A DNA stretch of 64,000 bases from UBA1794 sp964439955. GTDB taxonomy: Bacteria; Bacteroidota; Bacteroidia; Bacteroidales; Bacteroidaceae. A program made the position numbers and the translations under genes. Of the stretch, positions 1 to 8,194 are shown piece after piece (position 1 is the first letter of the stretch; every line of letters starts with the position of its first letter). A model generated the notes under the pieces. The model saw only the letters and a program-made list of their open reading frames with translations. It was not told where the DNA came from and did not search any database. The DNA is taken from positions 1 through 64,000 of the forward strand of contig CAYTPX010000009.1 in NCBI GenBank assembly GCA_964439955.1, in the 5' to 3' direction.

Positions 1-53
1 CAAGGACCCTCTGATTAACAGTCAGATGCTCTAACCGACTGAGCTAAGGAAGA
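1..53 (-). tRNA. tRNA-Asn (GTT), partial at left edge
   Basis: Read on the minus strand, the 5' part of a tRNA is visible. It has a 7-nt acceptor strand, TA at positions 8-9, a D-arm GCTC...GAGC, and an anticodon arm with stem TCTGA/TCAGA around loop CTGTTAA, giving anticodon GTT (Asn). The T-arm and 3' acceptor strand lie beyond base 1. Confidence 0.9.
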
Positions 54-107
54 GTGTATTTTTCTTAATTGCGGTGCAAAAATACGGCGATATTTTGGCA
101 TTTGCAA

Positions 108-115
108 TATCTTTG
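108..115 (+). promoter_or_regulatory. Bacteroidetes -7 box (TATCTTTG) of the S41 protease gene
   Basis: TATCTTTG matches the Bacteroidetes -7 consensus TAnnTTTG and lies 19 nt before the chosen ATG at 135. A well-spaced TTTG -33 element is not evident, so only the -7 box is claimed. Confidence 0.45.
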
Positions 116-134
116 CGAAAAAAATATCGGGAAC

Positions 135-1889
135 ATGAAATACTTCCTCAAAAAGCCTTGGCACTTTTCCGGAAAAGTGCCCCGCCTTTTCCGGAAAGAG
201 ACGGCACTCCTTCTCATCTTCTGCATGGCCTTTGCCTCGGAAGCCTGCGCGCAGCAGAAAGAAAACCGCAGGTTTGAAATAAACCGCAACCTCGACTACT
301 TCAACTTGGTATTCAAGAACGTAGACCTCTTCTATGTTGATTCTATAGACGCCGAGCGGACCATCCAGACCGGCATACGTTCCATGCTCCGGTCATTAGA
401 CCCGTACACGGAATTCTACCCGGAAAAGGAATCCGATGAGTTCAAAATGCTCATGTCCGGCAACTACGGCGGCATCGGCGCCATAATCATGCTCTACAAG
501 AACGGGGAGATTTGCATAGCAGAGCCCTACGAAGACCAGCCGGCGGCGCGCTTCGGGCTGAAGACGGGCGACATCCTGCTCGAAATAGACGGCCAGCCGC
601 TCAAAGGCCTCAACACTTCCCAAGTGAGCGAACGCCTGCGCGGGCCAAGCGGCAGCACCTTGAAAGTAAAAGTGCGCCGGCCCGGGGAAGAAAGCCCGAT
701 AGAGTTGGACATCGTGCGCAGCTCCATCCAAATCCCTACCGTACCTTTCTATAAGAAATACCCGGGGGACGTGGGATACATCTACCTCAACTCGTTCACC
801 GGCGAGCCGTCCAAGGAATTCAAGGCAGCCTTCCTCGACCTGAAGAAGCAGGGAATCACCTCGCTGGTCATCGACCTGCGCAACAACACGGGCGGTCTCA
901 TGGAAGAGGCCGTGGCCATTGCCAATTTCTTCCTCCCCAAAGGCCAAGAGATAGTAACTACCCGGGGGAAGGGGCAGCGCGTGGAACAAACATACAAGAC
1001 CTCCGGCACACCGCTCGACACGGAAATCCCCATCGCCGTGCTGGTCAACGGGGTCTCCGCCTCGGCGTCCGAAATCCTGGCCGGGGCTTTCCAGGACTTG
1101 GACCGCGCCGTCGTCATCGGCGAACGCACTTATGGGAAAGGGCTGGTGCAGAGCACGCGCGCACTGCCTTATGGAGCAAGCATGAAGATTACCACCGCGA
1201 AATACTACATACCCAGCGGCCGCTGCATCCAAGCCATCGACTACACAAAACATGAAAGCATAAACTACGGGGACACGATACCCGACAGCCTGACCCACGA
1301 GTTCCGCACGAAATCAGGCCGCCTTGTGCGCGACGGCGGCGGCATTATGCCCGACATCATAGTAAAGCAGCCCGACATGTCCACCTTCGCTTTCAACATC
1401 AGCCCGGAGGTTGATACGATGCGCAACATATTCGACTTCGCCACCCAATACTGCTTGGAACACAAGGACGGCATCGCCACGCCGGACAAGTTCGAGATTT
1501 CCGACGAAGACTACGCCCGCTTCCTCAAACAGCTGGAGGAACACAAGTTTTCCTACAAGCTGGCCAGCGAAAGGCTGCTGAAGGAACTGGAAACGAACCT
1601 TGACCGCGAGGGATACGGCGAGCAGGCCAAAGCGCAAATCGACGCGCTCGGGCAACTGTTCAAGCCCGATATCGCGCGCGACATGGAAACCTTCAAGAAA
1701 GAAGTCAAGCAACTGATAGAAATGGAAATCGTACGCCGCTACTATTTCCAGCGGGGCGAAATCGAGCTCCTGCTGCGCAGCGACGACCTGTTGCCCAAGG
1801 CTTTCGAAATACTGTCCAAGCCAGAACAATACCACGCCCTGCTCCGCCCGGAAGAAACGGAGGGGGGAAAACCCGTGGCCCTGAAGTAG
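135..1889 (+). CDS. S41 family C-terminal processing peptidase with PDZ domain
   Basis: 584-aa exported serine protease of the CtpA/Tsp (S41) family, expected to trim or degrade periplasmic proteins. An N-terminal hydrophobic segment ends in ACAQ (about residues 27-41). A PDZ domain follows (about 110-195), then the S41 core with GVSASASEI (catalytic Ser near residue 310) and ERTYGKGL (catalytic Lys near 335), and a helical tail. Start 135 is preferred over the in-frame ATG at 69 because 69 lies upstream of the -7 box. Residues 6-21, before the hydrophobic core, are encoded by copies of the dispersed palindromic repeat, so the repeat now supplies the basic n-region. The WbqC gene follows after 12 nt. 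Confidence 0.93.
   Translation: MKYFLKKPWHFSGKVPRLFRKETALLLIFCMAFASEACAQQKENRRFEINRNLDYFNLVFKNVDLFYVDSIDAERTIQTGIRSMLRSLDPYTEFYPEKESDEFKMLMSGNYGGIGAIIMLYKNGEICIAEPYEDQPAARFGLKTGDILLEIDGQPLKGLNTSQVSERLRGPSGSTLKVKVRRPGEESPIELDIVRSSIQIPTVPFYKKYPGDVGYIYLNSFTGEPSKEFKAAFLDLKKQGITSLVIDLRNNTGGLMEEAVAIANFFLPKGQEIVTTRGKGQRVEQTYKTSGTPLDTEIPIAVLVNGVSASASEILAGAFQDLDRAVVIGERTYGKGLVQSTRALPYGASMKITTAKYYIPSGRCIQAIDYTKHESINYGDTIPDSLTHEFRTKSGRLVRDGGGIMPDIIVKQPDMSTFAFNISPEVDTMRNIFDFATQYCLEHKDGIATPDKFEISDEDYARFLKQLEEHKFSYKLASERLLKELETNLDREGYGEQAKAQIDALGQLFKPDIARDMETFKKEVKQLIEMEIVRRYYFQRGEIELLLRSDDLLPKAFEILSKPEQYHALLRPEETEGGKPVALK
150..208. repeat. Dispersed palindromic repeat, about 2.5 units, inside a signal-peptide coding region
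   Basis: Consecutive units of 23 and 22 nt begin AAAAAGCC and AAAAGTGCC. Bases 160-181 are a perfect 22-bp palindrome with half-site GGCACTTTTCC. The copy is translated as part of the S41 protease signal peptide. Confidence 0.85.
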
Positions 1890-1901
1890 GGAAGCCGCGC
1901 A

Positions 1902-2687
1902 ATGAAGCTGCCTCCCGCCTGCCAGGCCGTGCTCCTCCCGACAGCCTACCTGCCGCCCGTGGAATACGTCGCATGGGTGGCGCGCGCCGGGCATGTGCTC
2001 ATCGAGCAATACGACACCTATACCAAGCAGACGTACCGCAACCGCTGCCTCATAGCCACCACGGGCGGGGTGCAGGCGCTGACCGTCCCTGTCGAAAAGG
2101 GGGAAGGGTCGCACGTGCCGACACGCGACCTGCGCATCTCGGCGCACGGCAACTGGCCGCGCCTCCACTGGCAAGCCCTCCAGTCGGCCTACCGCAGTTC
2201 GCCCTTCTTTGACTACTACGCCGACGAGTTCGCCCCATTCTACGAGCAGAAGCACACCTTCCTCGCCGACTTCAACGAAGCCCTCCTGCGCCTCATCCTG
2301 CAATGCATGGGCATAGAGGCCCGCATCAGCCGCACCACCGCCTTCCGCCCGCCGGAAAAAGGCGGGAGGCCGGAGGGAAAAGCCTTGCCCCTTTCGCCCG
2401 GGAGCGCTGGCGCTTTCCCCCAAGGCCGGCGGCACTTTCCCCCCGATGCCAGCCCCGGCATGCAGGAAGCCGCCGCGCCCATCGACCTGCGCGAGGCCAT
2501 CCACCCCAAGCACCCCCGCCCCACCGGTTTCCGGGCGCGCCCCTACTACCAAGTATTTGCCGGGCGCTTCGGCTTCCTGCCCAACCTGAGCAGCGTGGAC
2601 CTCCTCTTCAACATGGGCCCGGAGAGCATCCTCGTCCTGCGCGACAGCCTCCCCCTGCCAGACGGGCAGCCCCTCCCCGGAAAATAA
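1902..2687 (+). CDS. WbqC-like family protein with repeat-derived internal segment
   Basis: 261-aa protein recognised from the Bacteroidetes WbqC family: LLPTAYLPPVEYV near the N-terminus, YDTYTKQTYRNRC, DLRISAHGNWPRLHWQAL, SPFFDYYADEFAPFYEQKH and C-terminal FLPNLSSVDLLFNMGPES. WbqC members are linked to glycan or lipopolysaccharide modification, but their reaction is not settled. From family knowledge the protein is usually about 200-210 aa. The extra length lies at about residues 150-181, between SRTTAF and DLREAIHPKHP, and is encoded by the dispersed repeat read in frame. The gene starts 12 nt after the S41 protease stop and is probably co-transcribed with it. Confidence 0.88.
   Translation: MKLPPACQAVLLPTAYLPPVEYVAWVARAGHVLIEQYDTYTKQTYRNRCLIATTGGVQALTVPVEKGEGSHVPTRDLRISAHGNWPRLHWQALQSAYRSSPFFDYYADEFAPFYEQKHTFLADFNEALLRLILQCMGIEARISRTTAFRPPEKGGRPEGKALPLSPGSAGAFPQGRRHFPPDASPGMQEAAAPIDLREAIHPKHPRPTGFRARPYYQVFAGRFGFLPNLSSVDLLFNMGPESILVLRDSLPLPDGQPLPGK
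2350..2444. repeat. Dispersed palindromic repeat, 3-4 units, inside the WbqC reading frame
   Basis: Units of about 22-23 nt carry GGAAAAAGGC, AAAAGCCTTGCCCCTTT, GCGCTGGCGCTTTCCCCC and CGGCGGCACTTTCC. They are read as Gly/Pro/Arg-rich residues in the middle of an otherwise conserved protein, and the frame stays open. Confidence 0.8.
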
Positions 2688-3082
2688 TGCCGGGGGAACA
2701 CGCCGATACGGCTATTTTTTACCTACCTTTACCGCGATTTTTAGTATTAACCCCCAAAGAAAACCGTTGAACCAACCCACAGAAACGAACTAAGGACACT
2801 ACATATTAACCCAAATGCATTAGCTATTGTTTCGCGTTTAGCCAAAAGCCTCGGAAACTTGTTGGAAATAAAAACGAAAGAAACACAGCGTGTTTGCTCC
2901 CTTGTATGGAAGCCTCCAAAATCACAATGCCAATGCTTACGCCCGAAGGCGCAAGTATTCTCTTACGATTTTGGAGGGGTTTCCATCCGAGGCTGCCCCT
3001 AAGCTAAACGCGGTAAGAAGGGCTTGCGCCTTTCTGCTGCGGGTAGGCGGACTGATAGTGATGCAGAAAACTATCAGTACCG
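2688..3082. other. Intergenic region with two inverted repeats before the methyltransferase
   Basis: No gene seen. It holds an 11-bp inverted repeat (2913-2923 with 2967-2977, arm CCTCCAAAATC) and a perfect 9-bp inverted repeat (3051-3059 with 3070-3078, arm ACTGATAGT) ending 4 nt before the methyltransferase ATG. The second could be an operator or an initiation-region hairpin. Confidence 0.5.
3051..3078. promoter_or_regulatory. 9-bp inverted repeat just upstream of the methyltransferase start
   Basis: ACTGATAGT and ACTATCAGT are perfect inverted arms separated by 10 nt, and the ATG follows at 3083. Such a site could bind a regulator or form a hairpin over the ribosome-binding region. No controller gene is seen in the window, so the role is inferred from position only. 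Confidence 0.4.
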
Positions 3083-3527
3083 ATGGCGAAAAGCAAAACC
3101 CTCCTCTCTTCTAAGAAAAAGAAGAACGACGAATTCTATACCCTCTACGAAGACATCGCAGCCGAAGTGCCGCGCTACCGCGACCAACTGCGGGGCAAAC
3201 GCATCCTCTGCCCCTGCGATTGGGACGAAAGCTACGACGAAGTGTTCGTCTACAAGGCCGCTTCCGAAGCAATCCGCACCGACTTCTTCGGGAGCGGCAC
3301 GGTAAAGGAAATCGACCTGCCCCGCAGTTCCGGCCGCATCGAGCGCGATGTACGGCTCATACGCTGCAACTTTGCCAAATTCCTCGTGGCGCACGCCGAC
3401 GACTACGGCATACGTTCCGTATCGGTAAGCGGCTATAATCCCCGGACGGGGCAAGGCGTGCGCTTCCAAGACATCGACTATTCGCGCTACGACCTCATCA
3501 TCACCAACCCTCCCTTTAGCATTTTCC
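3083..3527 (+). CDS. EcoRI-type adenine-specific DNA methyltransferase, truncated by assembly gap
   Basis: 148 residues are visible before the N-run. NDEFYTLYEDIAAE near the N-terminus and the catalytic motif ITNPPFSIF just before the gap place it with M.EcoRI-like adenine-N6 methyltransferases, which use S-adenosylmethionine to protect host DNA. Family members are about 320 aa or more, so at least half of the protein is missing. None of the three frames after the gap (3628-3780) shows recognisable methyltransferase sequence, so the true gap must be longer than 100 bases. The downstream DUF262-HNH gene suggests a restriction-modification or defence pair. Confidence 0.8.
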
Positions 3528-3627
3528 NNNNNNNNNNNNNNNNNNNNNNNNNNNNNNNNNNNNNNNNNNNNNNNNNNNNNNNNNNNNNNNNNNNNNNNNN
3601 NNNNNNNNNNNNNNNNNNNNNNNNNNN
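3528..3627. other. 100-N assembly gap of unknown true size
   Basis: A run of exactly 100 N. Unlike the other two gaps, its flanks share no duplicated sequence, so real sequence is missing here, including the C-terminal half of the methyltransferase. Confidence 0.95.
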
Positions 3628-3695
3628 TCATCCGCCGCCGCCATCCCGGAGAACCATGAGCCGCCCCGCCCTCAAACTGCCGCAGAATGGCCCCA

Positions 3696-3765
3696 AGAGT
3701 GCCGCACCTTTTTCCGGAAAGCCCTTCCCCTTTTGCCGGGAAGCGCAGGCACTTCTCGCCGGGCG
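3696..3765. repeat. Dispersed palindromic repeat, about 3 units
   Basis: AGTGCCGCACCTTTTTCCGGAAA is followed by CCCTTCCCCTTTTGCCGGG and GCGCAGGCACTT at roughly 22-nt spacing. The copy ends 22 nt before the DUF262-HNH start. Confidence 0.75.
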
Positions 3766-3787
3766 AACCCCATAAAACCCATCCATC

Positions 3788-4846
3788 ATGAAGATAAAAG
3801 ACCTATACGAACAAGTGCGCGACGGGAAAATAGTGAGCGACATCGACCTCCAGCGCGAGATAATCTACAACACGGAGAAGCAGTCGCTCGTCATTGACAG
3901 CATCGTCACGGGCATCCCCCTGCCCGCCTTCTATCTTTGGCGCAACGCCGGGGGCATACTGGAAGTGCTCGACGGGAAACAACGCATCGAGGCCATCAAA
4001 CGGTTCAAGGAGAACGACCTGGAATACCAAGGCAAGATATGGAAAGCCAGCGACCCCGCGTTGCAACAGCGCGTGGACGAGACGGAACTTACGCTCATCA
4101 CCAGCTCGGGCACGGAAGAGCTCAAACGCGAAATATTCCGCCGCATCAACACCCTCGGCGTGCCGCTCTCGCCCTACGAGGTAATCAACGGGCTGTACCA
4201 CGGGGAGTACCTGCGCGGGCTCACCGCCTACGTCTCGCAAGACAAGGCAGCCCTCAAGGTATTGGGCGGCAACAGCCGGGGGAAGAACCAGATGAAGGTG
4301 CTGAAGATGCTCGCCTGCCTGCGCGGGGAGAAGGACTTGCACAAATACGCGGAGCAGCGGAAAAACACGTCCTTCGCCGCCGACCAGCGGGAAGCGGAGC
4401 GGTACATGCGTCTCATACGGGACGTTTTCGGCAACGGCAAGCAGTTCGACACCTACTTCGCCCTCGCCGTGAAGTACTATGCCGACTTTGCCATCTGGAA
4501 GGAGCATGCCGCCGCCATCCAAAGCCGCATACGGCGCTACCTGAGGAGCGACGAGGCGCGCCTGACGGACAAGGCCGCGGAGATAGAAGCCCTCATCCTG
4601 GCCGAAGTGCAGGGCATCCGCGTGGACGAAAAACGGCTCTTCACGCCCGACGACAAGCAGGAACTGCTGGGCAAGCTCAAGCCCGACGACGAAGGCAAGT
4701 ACGCCTGCGCCCTGTGCCGACGGCGTTTCTACGCCGACGAGCTTACCGTGGACCACATAGAGCCTTGGAGCAAGGGCGGGCGCACGGTACTCTCCAATGC
4801 CCAACTGCTGTGCCGCGCGTGCAACAGCCGCAAGGGCAACCGGTGA
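3788..4846 (+). CDS. DUF262 (GmrSD-N/ParB-like) protein with C-terminal HNH nuclease
   Basis: 352 aa. The N-terminal DUF262 domain (about residues 1-120) shows DLQREIIYNTEKQSLVIDSI and VLDGKQRIEAI, the DGQQR-like motif of the ParB/GmrS-type NTPase fold. A helical middle follows. The C-terminus (about 300-350) is a classical HNH module: CALCRR, then LTVDHIEPWSKGG, then LLCRACNSRKGN, with paired CxxC zinc ligands and the catalytic His in DHIEP. Modification-dependent GmrSD enzymes couple DUF262 to DUF1524. Here the partner is a plain HNH. Next to an EcoRI-type methyltransferase it may be the restriction or defence effector (inference). No signal peptide is seen. Confidence 0.85.
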   Translation: MKIKDLYEQVRDGKIVSDIDLQREIIYNTEKQSLVIDSIVTGIPLPAFYLWRNAGGILEVLDGKQRIEAIKRFKENDLEYQGKIWKASDPALQQRVDETELTLITSSGTEELKREIFRRINTLGVPLSPYEVINGLYHGEYLRGLTAYVSQDKAALKVLGGNSRGKNQMKVLKMLACLRGEKDLHKYAEQRKNTSFAADQREAERYMRLIRDVFGNGKQFDTYFALAVKYYADFAIWKEHAAAIQSRIRRYLRSDEARLTDKAAEIEALILAEVQGIRVDEKRLFTPDDKQELLGKLKPDDEGKYACALCRRRFYADELTVDHIEPWSKGGRTVLSNAQLLCRACNSRKGNR

Positions 4847-4887
4847 GCGCGGCACGCCGTCCGGGGAAACCCGCCCGCCCCTCACCC

Positions 4888-4973
4888 AAAGGCCTGTGCC
4901 CCTTTCGGGGAAAGCCCCGCAGGAAACAAGGAAAACCCCTGCGCCTTCTGCCAGAAAGGTGCAGGGGTTTTTC
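4888..4973. repeat. Dispersed palindromic repeat between convergent genes
   Basis: Repeat units such as TGCCCCTTTCGGGGAAAGCC run into a hairpin (separate entry) between the DUF262-HNH gene and the receptor gene. Confidence 0.7.
4932..4973. terminator. Bidirectional terminator hairpin built from repeat units
   Basis: AAAACCCCTGC (4932-4942) pairs with GCAGGGGTTTT (4961-4971). T-runs on both strands suit the convergent DUF262-HNH and receptor genes. Confidence 0.75.
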
Positions 4974-5009
4974 CCACACGCCCGGGGCGGGCGGGCAGGG
5001 GCACGGCCA

Positions 5010-7931
5010 TCAGAGCTCCACGTTGAGCTGCACGACGTAAGTGCGCGGGGCTGCCAAGGCCATGGGACGGTAGGAATACTCCGTATTCGTCAGGTTGTTG
5101 ATGAGGAACTTGAAGGCGACCTCCTTGGTGACGCGCACCCCGAAGCGGAAATCCACCGTGCAATAGTCCGTATTATGCTCCGCCCAATAAGAAGCGAGCG
5201 TCTGCCCGTCGATATTCCCGAACAGGATGTCGCGCACATAGTCCATCAAATCCTTCGAATCCTTCTCCCTTTCGTCCACCATCAGGTAGTCCACGGCCAG
5301 CATCTTGCTCTTCCACGTGAGGTTGGCGCCCACGCTGATGCGCTTCCACGAGAAGTCGAGCGAGGCTTTCAGCGTGTGCTTTTGGCGGTACTTGAGGTAC
5401 TTCGAGTTGTTCGACTTTTCCTTCATCTGCAAAGGGTCGGTATATTGGTCCTCACGCGCGTTGCGTTCTTTGTAGTCGGCATCGCGCGGTTCGGTATAGG
5501 TATAGCCCAGCGAGTAGTTCAAGGCCGTGTTCTTGTCAAAAGCGTATTGCCCCGTGGTCTCCAGCTCTACGCCGTAGATTTGCGCCTTTGAGACATTGCG
5601 GAACTGCGCGCCTATCCCGACGACACTCATGGGGTTTCCGTTGTAAGTGTACTCACCGGTAGTCAATCCGCCATGGGTGTTGATGGCCTCTATGAGGTCG
5701 CTTATCCCCTCGCTCGGGCGGTAAACCCCGTTTTCGTCCAGCGTAAGCAGGCCGAAATAGTACTCGATCATGTCGTTGTACTGCGTGTAGAAGCCGGCCA
5801 CGTCAAAGACTCCCTGGAAACCGCCTATCTTATAGCCCTGCTTGAAGCCCAGTTCCGCGTTGAAGCCCTTCTCCGCCTTCAGCTCAGAGTTGGGGAAAAC
5901 ACCGAAGCCGCCGATGTCCTTCAGAGCAAACTTCTCGATAATGGTTGGATTGCGGTAGCCTTGCCCGAAGCTCGCCCGCAGAAAGCTGTACTCGGCCAGC
6001 TGGTAATTAAGCCCCGCGCGGAAGACCGGGCGGAAAGGCACGTCGATTCCCAACACTTCCGTCTTCGCCTCGCGGTAACTGTCGTCAATCCTATAATATT
6101 CGCCCCGCATGCCGGCCGAAACGCTCAGGCGGTCGAAGAAACGTTGGTCGTACTGGACGTAGAGCGCCGCATTGTCACTCTGGTGGTTGCCCGCGGTCGT
6201 CGAGTTATAGGTAATGTGGTCGTAGGTAACACCGGCGGTGAGTTGGATGCCATTGTCGAACCGTTTCCCGAACTGGTAGTCCACATAATAATTATAGGTC
6301 TTGTCCAACACGTCACTCACCCCGACATCTTCGGTTTTCACATTGATGGCATCGGTAAGCCAAGAGACGATATTGTCCGTATCTATGCCGATTGTCCCCC
6401 CTTCCGTCGTAATGGGCAGGCCGTGGGCCACCACCCATGCTATCAAATCGCTCCAGTCGTTGGTATCCGCACCGGGGAAGAGGGTCCCGATCAACTCGGA
6501 AAGCGGGCCTAAGGCATCCGTCACCCCGCCAATAAGGTCGCCGTTCGCATAGCCCTCCAGTATCGGTTGCAGGAGGGGGAGCAAGTCCGACAAGTCGCCG
6601 GCCTGTATGTTGGAGACCAAAGACCCTAGGGTTTCGACATCGGGGTTCATGCTTCCGATTATCTCGAGCAAGCTCGGCTGCGCGGTAGGCTTGATGATGT
6701 TGTCGCCCCGATAGGCGAACCGCGCCCGTACCTTATGGGTGAAGCCCCGGTTGGGGTTGGAGTAATTGAAGAACGGTGCTATGTCGAAAGTGTTTTCCTC
6801 ACGCCCCATGTTGGTCAACGGGGAAGCCTTGTAAGGCTCGGCGGCAGAGCGCCAGATGAAGAAATCACCGTATTCGTTCGTCATGTAATTGACGTTGAAC
6901 CCGTAATTCATGTAGTTTTCGCCCATATCCGGCTGGTTGTAGGTCAGGCTGCCGCTCATCCGCAGGCGTTTGTTGTAGCTCTGCTGGCGGTATCCCTCGT
7001 CGGTAAACAGGTTCAGGGCGCCGGAAACGTCAAATTGCCCTATGCGCCGGCTGTGGCTGATGTCCCACCCCTCGTAGATAGGCTTGCGGATTCCGCTGTA
7101 GAGGCTGTTGCGCAAGAGCGGTTCCACTTGGTAGTCTCCCGATTTCCACATGTCATTCCCGCTCCATCCGTAGCCGCTCTTCGAATTCCCATAGATGCCC
7201 ACGTAGCTGCTGATGCGGGTCTTCGGCTCCACGCCCGGGCGTTCCGTGCGCACGTTGATTATGCCGTTGAGCGCCGACGAGCCGTACAATACGGAAGAAG
7301 CGCCCTTGATGATTTCGACTTGGCTGATGTTATTGACCGGGACGTTGTTCCAGTTCAGCTCGTTCGACCCCACGGTCAGCACGTTCATGCCGTCCACGAG
7401 CATCAAACAGCGGGAGCCCACGCTGTACGTCCATCCCGCGCCCCCGCGGATGGAGGGTTGCTTGTCGTTGACGTCCACGCCGGGAACCTGGCGGAGCGCC
7501 TCGCTCAGGTCCGTGGGCGCCTGCTTGGTTATGTCTTTCTGCTTGAGCACGTTCATCGAAACGGTCACGTCGGTCATTTTCTGCTCGAACCTCCCGGCCG
7601 TGACCACCATGTCTTGCAACAGGTTCGTGGCCACCTTCATGTAGATGTCCCGCACCAAGACTTCCCTGCGGCTGATGACGATCGGCAGTTTCACGTCCTC
7701 ATAGCCGAGGTAGCTCACCACCAAATCCACGCCGCCCTCGGGGACGTCCAGCGAATAAGCCCCCTTCTCGTCGGAAAACGTGCCACGAGGTTCTTTCTGC
7801 CCGTAGCTGATGGAGACGCCGGCCAGCGGCTCATTGGTCTGCGCGTCGTAGACAAAGCCTTTGATTGTCTGCGCCTGCAAGAGGAAGGGGCAAATGATGC
7901 CGCACAAAAACAGGAATACTATTTTCTTCAT
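5010..7931 (-). CDS. TonB-dependent outer-membrane receptor
   Basis: 973 aa. A signal peptide (ends LLQAQ, about residue 20) leads into a CarboxypepD_reg-like domain (about 22-100, GFVYDAQTNEPLAGVSISYG), a plug domain (SIRGGAGW, QVEIIKGASSVLYGSSALNG) and a 22-strand-type barrel ending in YVVQLNVEL. Start 7931 (MKKIVFLF) is chosen over an upstream ATG because it opens the signal peptide. An unusual stretch at about residues 410-530, rich in Leu, Gly and Asp, is probably a long extracellular loop. No SusD gene is adjacent, so this is a TonB-dependent transporter outside a classic Sus pair. The substrate is not predictable. The divergent AraC gene may regulate it. Confidence 0.92.
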   Translation of the reverse strand: MKKIVFLFLCGIICPFLLQAQTIKGFVYDAQTNEPLAGVSISYGQKEPRGTFSDEKGAYSLDVPEGGVDLVVSYLGYEDVKLPIVISRREVLVRDIYMKVATNLLQDMVVTAGRFEQKMTDVTVSMNVLKQKDITKQAPTDLSEALRQVPGVDVNDKQPSIRGGAGWTYSVGSRCLMLVDGMNVLTVGSNELNWNNVPVNNISQVEIIKGASSVLYGSSALNGIINVRTERPGVEPKTRISSYVGIYGNSKSGYGWSGNDMWKSGDYQVEPLLRNSLYSGIRKPIYEGWDISHSRRIGQFDVSGALNLFTDEGYRQQSYNKRLRMSGSLTYNQPDMGENYMNYGFNVNYMTNEYGDFFIWRSAAEPYKASPLTNMGREENTFDIAPFFNYSNPNRGFTHKVRARFAYRGDNIIKPTAQPSLLEIIGSMNPDVETLGSLVSNIQAGDLSDLLPLLQPILEGYANGDLIGGVTDALGPLSELIGTLFPGADTNDWSDLIAWVVAHGLPITTEGGTIGIDTDNIVSWLTDAINVKTEDVGVSDVLDKTYNYYVDYQFGKRFDNGIQLTAGVTYDHITYNSTTAGNHQSDNAALYVQYDQRFFDRLSVSAGMRGEYYRIDDSYREAKTEVLGIDVPFRPVFRAGLNYQLAEYSFLRASFGQGYRNPTIIEKFALKDIGGFGVFPNSELKAEKGFNAELGFKQGYKIGGFQGVFDVAGFYTQYNDMIEYYFGLLTLDENGVYRPSEGISDLIEAINTHGGLTTGEYTYNGNPMSVVGIGAQFRNVSKAQIYGVELETTGQYAFDKNTALNYSLGYTYTEPRDADYKERNAREDQYTDPLQMKEKSNNSKYLKYRQKHTLKASLDFSWKRISVGANLTWKSKMLAVDYLMVDEREKDSKDLMDYVRDILFGNIDGQTLASYWAEHNTDYCTVDFRFGVRVTKEVAFKFLINNLTNTEYSYRPMALAAPRTYVVQLNVEL

Positions 7932-8076
7932 AAGCTCTCTTTGTTTTGATGCACATTTGGTAAAATTGTGGCAAATTTCCTTGTTTTCCACGAAACAGGC
8001 AAGTACAAATTTATCGGTTTTATGTTCAAAACTTGCGAAAAGGAAGACTTTTCAAGAAAATCCCGCCCCGAAACGC

Positions 8077-8084
8077 TATCTTTG
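8077..8084 (+). promoter_or_regulatory. -7 box (TATCTTTG) of the AraC-type regulator gene
   Basis: TATCTTTG fits the Bacteroidetes -7 consensus. A clear TTTG -33 element at the right spacing is missing. A repeat copy separates it from the ATG at 8195. Confidence 0.4.
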
Positions 8085-8144
8085 CCCCGCAAAAACAGGC
8101 CACTTCCCCCGTGGCACGCGCGACCGCGCGGCGGGACTCCGCCG

Positions 8145-8193
8145 CAAAAGCCCCGCGGCTCTGCGGCGAAAGTGCCTGCGCTTTCCTGGAAAA
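8145..8193. repeat. Dispersed palindromic repeat, 2 units, abutting a start codon
   Basis: CAAAAGCCCCGCGGCTCTGC and GAAAGTGCCTGCGCTTTCC form two units that end directly before the ATG of the AraC-type regulator, so the repeat makes up the 5' leader and ribosome-binding region. Confidence 0.75.
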
Positions 8194-8194
8194 G

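Noticed and set aside
1314..2552. Long open frame antisense to the S41 protease and WbqC genes
   Set aside because: High-GC codon bias leaves antisense frames open. The translation is low-complexity, spans two genes and shows no domain.
5010..7931. SusC of a polysaccharide utilisation locus
   Set aside because: The receptor has a CarboxypepD_reg-like domain, but no SusD gene follows and neighbours are a regulator and a restriction-type locus.
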